Below are positions 1 to 6,882 of a DNA stretch of 35,234 nt, piece by piece. The stretch is taken from assembly GCA_945885345.1 (NCBI GenBank), contig CAMCYP010000035.1, forward strand, positions 1-35,234. Direction: 5' to 3'. Each line of letters starts with the position of its first letter. Positions within the stretch are counted from its first letter, which is position 1. The notes beneath the pieces are model-generated. The model ran no database searches and had not been told where the DNA came from. It saw nothing but the letters and a program-made list of their open reading frames with translations. The stretch comes from Bordetella parapertussis (lineage in GTDB: Bacteria > Pseudomonadota > Gammaproteobacteria > Burkholderiales > SG8-41). A program made the translations under genes and the position numbers.

Positions 1-532
1 GCAGGTCCATGGCCTGGATCAGTTTCAGGTGCACCTTGTTGCGCGCTTCGTTGATTTCCTTGATGGCCTTGGACACAACAGCATGCGACGCCGACGCTTC
101 TTCAGGCGTCAGCTTGGCGGGAACCGGAGGAGGAGCAACCGGTGCGGCGGCGGGTGCCGGTTTGGGCGCGGCCTGCACGGGCGGCGTGCGCACTTCCGGC
201 GCAACAACCGGCGGTGCGGCTGTGACGGCGGCAGCTGCGCTCTGCTGGTCGATGGCAATGCTGTAGCCGCCGATCAGGATCACATCACCGGGCTTGAGCG
301 GACCATACAGTCCGTCGATGTTCTTGCCGTTGACTTCGGTGCCGCCTATTGCGCCATGATCCTCGACGTAAAAGCCATCCGGGCGCTGGCGCAAGGTCGC
401 GTGTTTCTTGGCGACCGACCATCCACGCACAACGATCAGATTTTCATCGCCCTTGCCGATGGAACAGGAGTCAATTGCGCAATCGACTTTCTCTTTTTGC
501 CCTTTGGGACTCGTGACTTCTATGGAAAACAT
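1..532 (-). CDS. FHA-domain protein, probable N-terminus of a CpaF/TadA pilus ATPase (partial)
   Basis: The reading frame starts with ATG at 532 and is still open at the window edge, giving 177 residues. Residues 1-90 look like an FHA domain (SIGKGDEN start, then VAKKHATL in the phosphopeptide-binding region, and GTEVNGKNI near the end). An Ala/Pro-rich linker of about 45 residues follows. The last visible stretch (KEINEARNKVHLKLIQAMDL) resembles the N-terminal helix that opens CpaF/TadA secretion ATPases. The gene lies 15 bp after the cpaC stop, with an AAGGGG ribosome site, where Tad loci often carry cpaE/cpaF. FHA domains bind phosphothreonine, so the motor could be controlled by the kinase encoded at 6883-8226 (inference). 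The ATPase motifs lie outside the window, so the fusion is likely but unproven; a stand-alone FHA protein is the alternative. Confidence 0.65.
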   Translation of the reverse strand, partial: MFSIEVTSPKGQKEKVDCAIDSCSIGKGDENLIVVRGWSVAKKHATLRQRPDGFYVEDHGAIGGTEVNGKNIDGLYGPLKPGDVILIGGYSIAIDQQSAAAAVTAAPPVVAPEVRTPPVQAAPKPAPAAAPVAPPPVPAKLTPEEASASHAVVSKAIKEINEARNKVHLKLIQAMDL

Positions 533-547
533 CCGGCTTGTGCCCCT

Positions 548-1918
548 TCAATCAACGATGCCTTTTTTGCCGATGAACCCCTCGTAACGTTCGCGCAGAT
601 CCTTGCCTTTTTCCACGCGCTCGCGGTTGAGGGTGGCATTGGGATCAAATACCTGCGGCGTTACGAATACGACCAGATCGCTGCGGTTGTTGCGGAAATT
701 GGTGGAGCGGAACAGTGCGCCGATAATCGGCACGTCGCCCAGCCACGGCAGCTTGTCTACCTGGTTGGAAAGGTCCGAGTTGACCAGCCCCGACATGACG
801 ATGGTCTGCCCGGTCTTGACGTTGATTTCCGAGTCGGTCTGGCGGGTCAGGAATCCGGGGTTGCCCTGTACCGACGTTGCAGGATCAATGGAACTCACCT
901 CGGTCTGGATCGTGGCCATGATGTTGCTGTCCACGTCGGCCACGGGCTTGATGGTGAGCTTGATGCCATAGTCCTTGTAGGTCACCGAAGGCGGGCTCAA
1001 CCCGGTCGCCGGGATCACGATCGGAATCTGTCCGCCGGCCAGGAATTTGGCCTCACCGCCGCTGCGGGTGGACAGTTCCGGCGTGGCGAGGATATAGGCA
1101 TCGCCATTGGTCACCGCGAGGTTGATCCTTGACGTAATGCTGGTGGCAATGCCGAGATAACCGATGGGCGGACTGACGCGCGGCGGCAGGCCCGACAGGA
1201 TCGGCACGGCCGTGCCCGGCAGGGCATTCGGCGAAGAACGGCCCGGCACGGCACCGGCCAGACCCGGATCGGACTGACGGGCGGTAAATCCACCGGACGT
1301 AATCGCGTCAAATGCAAACGCGCCGGTAGGGCCGGTGATCGACTGCTGCCACTGAATACCGAGGTTTTCAAAAGCCGAGCGCCGGAACTCGATCAGCTGG
1401 ACCTTGAGGTAAACCATCTTTCTCATGGTCACGTCTTCCTCGCGCACCATGTTCAGCACCTGCGGATACTTGGAGATCGCATTGTTGATCAACGCCAGGT
1501 TCGGCTTGGAAGTCGCGCCGGTGACCACCGCATTGCTGCCGATGCGCTCCACCCGCATGCCGGGAATCGCGCTGAGGATTTTTCTGACCTGCACTACGGT
1601 TTCGCCCACATCTGCCGCCGCGATACGAACGCTGTATTTTTTCAGCGTGCCGTCTTTCAGCCAGACGTACAAGCCGGTGTCACCAGAAGCCTCGGCCAGC
1701 AACACCAGTTCCTTTTCCAGAACGGTGGTCGTCAGCAAACGGCCATTGCCGACCGCGACACGCTGCACCTTGCTGATCGGCAGCGTCTTGATTTCCCCCT
1801 GGAACATGGTAATCAACGTGCCGGTATCTGCGGCCGCCGGTTCCTGGGCGTAGAGTTTTGTCGTGGCAACGGCAAAAAACAGAACGGCCAGACAATAAAA
1901 TGATGTGCGTTTCAACAT
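548..1918 (-). CDS. cpaC: Tad/Flp pilus outer-membrane secretin CpaC (RcpA)
   Basis: This is the outer-membrane channel of the Tad pilus. A signal peptide (about residues 1-25, ending LYAQ) precedes a pilus-secretin N-terminal domain (about 30-100), a BON-like region (about 105-170) and a secretin domain (about 260-440) with the signature VDKLPWLGDVPIIGALF. At about 456 residues it has the usual length. An in-frame ATG lies at 1924, but the AGGGG ribosome site (1926-1930) is only 1 nt from it and 7 nt from the ATG at 1918, so 1918 is chosen. The gene follows cpaB after an 81-bp gap that contains a 13-bp tandem repeat, and it precedes the FHA/CpaF gene. Confidence 0.93.
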   Translation of the reverse strand: MLKRTSFYCLAVLFFAVATTKLYAQEPAAADTGTLITMFQGEIKTLPISKVQRVAVGNGRLLTTTVLEKELVLLAEASGDTGLYVWLKDGTLKKYSVRIAAADVGETVVQVRKILSAIPGMRVERIGSNAVVTGATSKPNLALINNAISKYPQVLNMVREEDVTMRKMVYLKVQLIEFRRSAFENLGIQWQQSITGPTGAFAFDAITSGGFTARQSDPGLAGAVPGRSSPNALPGTAVPILSGLPPRVSPPIGYLGIATSITSRINLAVTNGDAYILATPELSTRSGGEAKFLAGGQIPIVIPATGLSPPSVTYKDYGIKLTIKPVADVDSNIMATIQTEVSSIDPATSVQGNPGFLTRQTDSEINVKTGQTIVMSGLVNSDLSNQVDKLPWLGDVPIIGALFRSTNFRNNRSDLVVFVTPQVFDPNATLNRERVEKGKDLRERYEGFIGKKGIVD

Positions 1919-1938
1919 GGTCATGCCCCTGGAATCCG

Positions 1939-1983
1939 TTTTACGTACTTTTATTACGTGCTTTTATTACGTGCTTTTATTAC
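1939..1983. repeat. 13-bp tandem repeat in the cpaB-cpaC gap
   Basis: Two perfect copies of CTTTTATTACGTG (1948-1960 and 1961-1973) are followed by a 10-bp partial copy (1974-1983) and preceded by a degenerate one (TTTTACGTA, 1939-1947). In the transcribed minus strand this reads as repeated CACGTAATAAAAG. It fills most of the gap between cpaB and cpaC and ends about 20 bp before the cpaC start. Confidence 0.9.
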
Positions 1984-1999
1984 CAGCTGTTAAGCGCTT

Positions 2000-3028
2000 T
2001 TACTTCTGCCCTGTTGCCGACTGCAGATACGACTGCGCCACGGCAGGTGTGTTTGATGGCAGGCTCGGCGCCGCGGCCGCTGCAGGTGCAGCCGTCGCGG
2101 GAACACCCGGTGCTCCGGGTACCGGCGGTGCCATCCCCGGCACGTTCACCGTAATGGTGTTGCCTACGCCGCCGCCACCTTTGCCGCCGATGATGTATTC
2201 CACCGATCCGGCATCAATCTCCTCCGGCCCCTCTTCCTTGACGCGGATTTTCTTCAGCAGGTTGCGGGTGTTGATTTTGCCGAGCCGGACAATTTCCTCA
2301 TCAGGTTCCTTGCGCAACACCGCGCGGATGCGTCCCAGCTGCTGGGCCAGCGCGATGCGCGCCGCCTGGTCCGGCGACACTTCGAAAGTCAGGTTGGAAT
2401 AACGCACCACGCCCTGCGGCATACCGGGCTGCGGGGCGGTAAAAGTATCGGATTTGCGTACAGTCTGGCCGGTGGCGATGACCTTGAGACGCTGCATCAG
2501 CAAGGTAATCTGCTGGTTGTTGCCGCTGATATCCGACAGATCCGGCATGATCAGAAACAGGTCGACCATATTGCCCGGCCTGACCATCTGGGCTATCGAA
2601 TTGAGTTCGTCGATCTCGATGGTAATGGCGCGGGACCCGGTTTCCAGCAGGTCGGAAAAATCCCGCCCCTTCTCTTCGATATCGGATGTGCGCAGCGGAA
2701 GCCCGCGTTCGACATTGCGCAGCAGCTTGGCGCCTTCATACTTCTCGAATGTGTCCGGCGTAATCATGTCGGGGCTTACGAGATCGGCGGGTATGCTGCG
2801 CCCGCCAACCATATCGCCGGTGATCGCGCTGCCTCCGAGCAGATTCTTGCGCGGCACCACCACCTTGGCCGAGGGTCCGCCCTTGGCCTTGCTGGCCAGT
2901 TCTTCCTGGATTCTTTTTTCCCTGACATCCAGGTACTGTTTGGTCAGCCAAGCTGCCGCCAGTGCCATGATGATGGCGACAAACAGCATGAGCCAGGTAC
3001 GATTGATGCGATCGAGTCTGAGGGCCAT
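2000..3028 (-). CDS. cpaB: Flp pilus assembly protein CpaB (RcpC)
   Basis: This 342-residue protein has an N-terminal membrane anchor (about residues 10-27, WLMLFVAIIMALAAAW). A SAF-type domain (about 50-110, containing GGSAITGDMV and GLPLRTSDIE) and an RcpC/CpaB domain (about 125-260, with the typical NSIAQMVRPGNMVDLFLI stretch) follow. The C-terminus is a low-complexity Pro/Ala tail. CpaB is a periplasmic partner of the secretin and is thought to stabilise or gate it. It starts with ATG 14 bp after the stop of the small pilin-like gene and is followed by cpaC, the standard Tad order. Confidence 0.93.
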   Translation of the reverse strand: MALRLDRINRTWLMLFVAIIMALAAAWLTKQYLDVREKRIQEELASKAKGGPSAKVVVPRKNLLGGSAITGDMVGGRSIPADLVSPDMITPDTFEKYEGAKLLRNVERGLPLRTSDIEEKGRDFSDLLETGSRAITIEIDELNSIAQMVRPGNMVDLFLIMPDLSDISGNNQQITLLMQRLKVIATGQTVRKSDTFTAPQPGMPQGVVRYSNLTFEVSPDQAARIALAQQLGRIRAVLRKEPDEEIVRLGKINTRNLLKKIRVKEEGPEEIDAGSVEYIIGGKGGGGVGNTITVNVPGMAPPVPGAPGVPATAAPAAAAAPSLPSNTPAVAQSYLQSATGQK

Positions 3029-3041
3029 GTGCGGGCTTCTT

Positions 3042-3287
3042 TTAGAGCGGAGTTATGTTGTTGGAAAAAGAAATGGCCCAGGAATAGGCGCCGAAAAAAT
3101 CTTTCAGCGCTTTTACCACATCCCCTATCGCGGAATGCACCACCCCTGATTCATCCGTGTAACTGATCAAAACCACCACCACCAGCATGACCACCATGGT
3201 GTATTCCACACTGGCCTGACCGGAAATTCGCCGGCATCCCCTTAAACCGTGGCGAATCCCCCTGTTTTTCAATGCTCCCGCATTCAT
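3042..3287 (-). CDS. Small Flp/TadE-type pilin-like protein
   Basis: This 81-residue protein has a 23-residue basic leader followed by G-QASVEYTMVVMLVVVVLI. That matches class III prepilins cut by TadV-type peptidases: Gly at -1, Glu at +5, Tyr at +6, then a hydrophobic helix. After the helix come only about 40 residues, so it is probably a minor pilin or pseudopilin. Its ATG overlaps the stop of the preceding gene by 4 bp (ATGA), which implies translational coupling. I cannot say whether it is assembled into the fibre. Confidence 0.75.
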   Translation of the reverse strand: MNAGALKNRGIRHGLRGCRRISGQASVEYTMVVMLVVVVLISYTDESGVVHSAIGDVVKALKDFFGAYSWAISFSNNITPL

Positions 3288-4006
3288 GGCTTGTCGACAA
3301 AAGTAGCCAGCACATTGGTGCCTGACGTACCCGCTTTCCCCGGCGAAATCGTCAGATTCGCTTCATGATAACCCCGTTTCAGCACGAGTACATGGGAAAT
3401 GCCTTTGCTGCCTCCGACGGGGCGATCCATGATGGCGCTCCAGCCGTCATCCGCCATGGTACGCCGGTAAAAATTCAGATTGGCATCGGGTGAATACGTG
3501 TTGGTCAGCATGATGGTGCGGCCGGTTTTACCCGAATCGTAATGGTCAATGTCATTCAGAACCGTGCTGCCCGCCATGTTGGGGAATCCTGCACCCGGGG
3601 TTTTAAGCTGCCCGCCGTCAGGCTTGGTGCTGACCCCGAGCAAGGCCTTGGCGCCGCGCCCGTAGGGCATCACCTGCACGGTATAAAAACAACCGCTGCG
3701 CAAAGTGGCAATGGCCGGCATGCCGCCGACCTCGTATTCATGGGAGAAAGGCGGCGCATCGCTCCAGCGCTGCCTGTAAAAGGCGATTACCTGTTGCGGT
3801 GTCTGTTCGGTGGTCAATTCCTTGATTTGCATGGGCATGCCGTTCATGCGCATGTTCTCCGCCACCCATTGCGTCTGGCCGACATACGGAACCGGAAACT
3901 CGGGGCAAGGCACCGCCTTTTCCTGCGCGAATGCGGCAGTGCAAACAGTGGCGGCCAGCAACACGGCCGGCCGGATCAATCCTGCGATGCCTATCCTCTG
4001 GAACAT
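3284..4006 (-). CDS. Secreted hypothetical protein of the Tad locus
   Basis: This 240-residue protein carries a clear signal peptide (hydrophobic core about residues 8-25, ending AAFAQ) and no other membrane segment. I recognise no family. It has two Cys after the leader (in VPCPEF and SGCFYT) that could form a disulfide. The mature part is mixed alpha/beta in character, with NLNFYRRTMADDGW late in the chain. It sits within the Tad operon between the TadE-like gene and the small pilin gene, and is coupled to the latter by a 4-bp overlap. A periplasmic accessory role in pilus assembly is inferred from position only. Confidence 0.75.
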   Translation of the reverse strand: MFQRIGIAGLIRPAVLLAATVCTAAFAQEKAVPCPEFPVPYVGQTQWVAENMRMNGMPMQIKELTTEQTPQQVIAFYRQRWSDAPPFSHEYEVGGMPAIATLRSGCFYTVQVMPYGRGAKALLGVSTKPDGGQLKTPGAGFPNMAGSTVLNDIDHYDSGKTGRTIMLTNTYSPDANLNFYRRTMADDGWSAIMDRPVGGSKGISHVLVLKRGYHEANLTISPGKAGTSGTNVLATFVDKP

Positions 4007-4056
4007 GTTTATTTCATACCATCAGCACGGTGATTTTAAAAAATAAATAAAATCAA

Positions 4057-4827
4057 TTAGTTAAGTCTATCCGGCGGTAGCTGATCCACTTCGATTTTAC
4101 CCAGCTCCAGCACAGTGGGCGCCAACTCCGGCGTGAACGGCACCAGTATCCAGCGCACGGCATCCAGCACCGGATTACTCAGCACGGAGGTCGGTGTCAG
4201 GCCCTGCACCTGCTTTTTAACGTGCGCCGCGCCGTTGGCACCCCAGCCGTTGGCGAGAATCACGTTTTTGTCGGTAATCGACAGATTGAGCCGCGCCGGA
4301 TCGGCACCCGCACCGCTGCCCAGCACTTCGCTGATCACTGATGCAGTGTTGGCAATGCTGGTCGTCGCAGTGCCCGTGTACAACCCGTCCATTTCAAGAT
4401 TGAAAGGGCCGATCGCATTCGCTACAGACACGGCGAAGCCGAGAATCGTATTGGCCGTCCCGGGGGAATCTTCATTGGTAATGGAATTGCTCGAACCGGC
4501 AAGCATTGCGGTGCCGGTGCGGTCGTACCACAACTCGCTGGTCAGGAACTTACCCGCCATCTCCGATTTTATGGTCGACTCACTTTTGTCGTTGCCCTCC
4601 CAGTCGCCGCTGCTCGAAGCCGACTGGCCGTACCACACGGTTCGCTCCCAGGCGTTATAACGCGCCGCCTGGATCGTCGACGCCTTGATATCGGCGTATT
4701 TGCCGAGCAGCGGAATGATCAGGAACAGCGGGATCAGAAACAACACGGCACCGATCACAAATTCGGTGAGCGCCTGCCCCCGCTCGGCGGTTCGTTGCAC
4801 ACGGAAACATGAGGCCCGGAATGCCAT
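4057..4827 (-). CDS. TadE-like pseudopilin
   Basis: The 256-residue protein has a short basic leader, then G-QALTEFVIGAVLFLIPLFLIIPLL. Gly at -1 and Glu-Phe at +5/+6 mark a class III prepilin-type cleavage site and membrane helix, as in TadE/TadF. A long extracytoplasmic domain (about residues 45-256) follows, without a family I recognise. ATG at 4827 is preferred; it shares one base with the stop of the upstream gene (TGATG), so translation is probably coupled. A GTG just before it (4830) is the alternative. Minor pilins of this class are needed for Tad fibre assembly. Confidence 0.8.
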   Translation of the reverse strand: MAFRASCFRVQRTAERGQALTEFVIGAVLFLIPLFLIIPLLGKYADIKASTIQAARYNAWERTVWYGQSASSSGDWEGNDKSESTIKSEMAGKFLTSELWYDRTGTAMLAGSSNSITNEDSPGTANTILGFAVSVANAIGPFNLEMDGLYTGTATTSIANTASVISEVLGSGAGADPARLNLSITDKNVILANGWGANGAAHVKKQVQGLTPTSVLSNPVLDAVRWILVPFTPELAPTVLELGKIEVDQLPPDRLN

Positions 4828-6374
4828 CACGGGAAACTCTGCGACAGAATGGAGGCGCCCTGCTCCAGCAGGTTGTTCTGCATCAACCGGGCCTGCCAGT
4901 ACGGACTGTACAGACTGCCGTATTCGGTTTTACCGTCGCCACGGGCAAACAGTTTTTTCGGACGCGCAAAATAGGATTGGGACTTGGACAGGGCCTTGAT
5001 CGTATTGCCTTCAGTGCCGTCTGCCAGCCACAGCTGCCCGGTGTCGCCACCGCCAATGTTCATGCTCGGCGAGCTGCTGATGGCGATCGTGCTCATCGGT
5101 TTTTCGACTTCGATCAGCAGTTCAGGACCGTTGACGTTCTGGTGCGCCGTTGCAGTCGCCTGCACGCGATCCGTGACATCCCAGTATTTTTTCAATCCGC
5201 CGTTGCTGTCCAGCGTGGCGCCGGTTCCATTGGCGACGTTGATCCACGCCGGGGCCATGGTCAGCGGATTGACGAAAGCGGAGCCATACGCTTCGGCAAA
5301 ATTGTGGTTGAAGTTGCCGCTACCCGGCTGGAGGTCGTTCGCCGAACCGGCAAGCGCCGCGCCATAACCCTGCGGAGTGGGAATCGGGATCGGAATCGGC
5401 ACAGGAAACGGCACGAAAATCCATACCATCAGAATCGTGAAGAGGCCAGTTGAATCGGCGCCGGTCCAGCTCTTCATGTAAGTGCCGGACTTGTTTTTCA
5501 GTTCCGTGCCGCCGCTGTGGTACATGATCATGAACATCGTACCGAAGTTGCCGGGAATGGCCTTGGTCGGATCGATCAGTATCGGCAGCGGCCACGGATA
5601 ACTGCGGAAGTTATAAAAACCGTCCTGCGAATTGAAAATGACATTGGCCTGCCGGTCCTGTGAACCGCCGCTGGCACTGTCCGAGCCACCCGTGGTGCCG
5701 CTCTTGGTCGGATCGTAGTCGCTGGTGAAATTGTAGACATCATAGACATGCTTGGCCCCGAACCCGATCTGGGTCAGCGAACTGCTGAGCGAGGCATCAG
5801 GATCATTCTGCCGGATGACTTCAGGAATGATCTCGACCCACAGGGACAATGCTGTCGCGGCATGGTACGCAGTGCTGCCGTAATAAAACGCGTCGATCAG
5901 GAAATCAAGCACCTTGACCAGCGGCCCGGCGACTGCGTTCATCACCGATTCAATGCCGCCCGCGGCACTTTTGGCCACGTTCCATACGGAAGTCCACATG
6001 GAACCCAGCGCTGACAGGCTGGCGAAGGTCTGGGGCACCCAGTTGAACGGACCAGACTTGTAAACGCTGTCCAGATTGCGCGCCCAGGAGCGCAAACCAA
6101 CGATCTGGGCAACCGCCACCTGGTTGGCGATCATTGCCCGATTGGCATAAGCGGTGAAGTTGTAGTCGCGGGCCTCGGTCACGGCACCGCTGTAAGCGGC
6201 CGCGTCCGCAGTGTTCTGCAACTTCATTTTCTGGGTGGTCAGCTGGGCCACGTTGTACAGCAGCAACAGGCCCAGCAGCACTACCACCGTGGTCACGCCG
6301 ATAAACGCCAGCGCTTGGCCGCGCTGGCGCACAAGCAATGGAGGCCGCCCCCCCGGGGGGAGAGGGTTACGCAT
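4827..6374 (-). CDS. TadG-like pilus assembly protein
   Basis: This 515-residue protein has a basic N-terminus and then G-QALAFIGVTTVVVLLGLLLLYNVAQL. The QKMKLQNTADAAAYSGA stretch that follows is typical of the TadG/Tad N-terminal domain. The remainder is a large extracytoplasmic part rich in Gly, Ser, Asn and aromatic residues, with no von Willebrand MIDAS motif that I can see. It lies 30 bp after the pilin gene and overlaps the TadE-like gene by 1 bp. Codons 5-10 run through a C/G homopolymer (6348-6360) that could be prone to slippage. Confidence 0.82.
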   Translation of the reverse strand: MRNPLPPGGRPPLLVRQRGQALAFIGVTTVVVLLGLLLLYNVAQLTTQKMKLQNTADAAAYSGAVTEARDYNFTAYANRAMIANQVAVAQIVGLRSWARNLDSVYKSGPFNWVPQTFASLSALGSMWTSVWNVAKSAAGGIESVMNAVAGPLVKVLDFLIDAFYYGSTAYHAATALSLWVEIIPEVIRQNDPDASLSSSLTQIGFGAKHVYDVYNFTSDYDPTKSGTTGGSDSASGGSQDRQANVIFNSQDGFYNFRSYPWPLPILIDPTKAIPGNFGTMFMIMYHSGGTELKNKSGTYMKSWTGADSTGLFTILMVWIFVPFPVPIPIPIPTPQGYGAALAGSANDLQPGSGNFNHNFAEAYGSAFVNPLTMAPAWINVANGTGATLDSNGGLKKYWDVTDRVQATATAHQNVNGPELLIEVEKPMSTIAISSSPSMNIGGGDTGQLWLADGTEGNTIKALSKSQSYFARPKKLFARGDGKTEYGSLYSPYWQARLMQNNLLEQGASILSQSFP

Positions 6375-6404
6375 GCCCGGAATTGCCTGAAAAACTACGA
6401 GAAC

Positions 6405-6683
6405 TTACTTGCTGACGGTGTTCTCGTAATCGCCCATGCCCTTTTTCTTGGCGGCATCGGTCGAGGCGTCCTTGGATGCGTCCTGGGCGCCCTTGATTTC
6501 ATTGGTCGCTTTTTTACCCGACAGTTCCTGGGCCATACCCGCGGTCTGCTGGCGCACGGTCTGACCGAAAAAGCTGTATACGCCAATCGCCGCGATCGCA
6601 ATCAGCGCCACGATGATGATGTATTCCGTCATGCCCTGGCCGCGTTGTTTGGCCAGCGCCGGTACTTTGGAAATAAGGTTCAT
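6405..6683 (-). CDS. Flp-type pilin (probable major Tad pilin)
   Basis: This 92-residue protein has a 15-residue leader ending RG, then QGMTEYIIIVALIAIAAIGVYSFFG. That is a class III prepilin site with Glu at +5 and Tyr at +6, followed by a hydrophobic helix. A Lys/Ala/Asp-rich tail of about 45 residues follows. ATG at 6683 is chosen because a strong AAGGAG lies 6 nt upstream; in-frame extension to 6722 adds only a polar stretch without a ribosome site. As first gene of the operon with the best ribosome site, it is the likely major pilin. I found no convincing sigma-70 or sigma-54 promoter in the 200 bp upstream. Confidence 0.88.
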   Translation of the reverse strand: MNLISKVPALAKQRGQGMTEYIIIVALIAIAAIGVYSFFGQTVRQQTAGMAQELSGKKATNEIKGAQDASKDASTDAAKKKGMGDYENTVSK

Positions 6684-6882
6684 TTGGTGCTCCTTATAGG
6701 TTTTCTCTAGCAACGAATTCATGTTTTTACCCTGTCCTACACCCTGATCACCGCCTGTTTCAAGCGGCTACGAATGCTAGCATAGTGCAGCGGGGAAACT
6801 TTTGCCGGGCTGGAAAAAAATCACCTGCACCGGGGGCCCGGAAGCTGCTCTGAGCCCGCAACGTGAACGCCCCTCCGATACG

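Noticed and set aside
29..1132. Long open frame on the plus strand across the FHA/CpaF and CpaC genes
   Set aside because: It is antisense to two clearly recognisable genes, has low-complexity sequence and no family match; it is a by-product of GC-rich codon use.
1939..1983. CRISPR-like array
   Set aside because: The 13-bp units are directly adjacent, with no spacers, and no cas genes are present.
4007..4056. A/T-rich hairpin (GATTTT/AAAATC) between the TadE-like and secreted-protein genes
   Set aside because: The stem is short and A/T only, without a terminator tract; it may be an RNA-processing site but nothing supports it.
6723..6882. Promoter for the Tad pilin operon (TTGAAA near 6763-6758, or TATGCT at 6784-6779)
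   Set aside because: Each candidate has only one acceptable half; no pair has both elements at proper spacing, and no sigma-54 match was found.
6780..6882. Terminator after the kinase gene (CCGGGGGCCCGG palindrome and T-run on the minus strand)
   Set aside because: The palindrome leaves too small a loop, and the T-run is separated from it by more than 10 nt.
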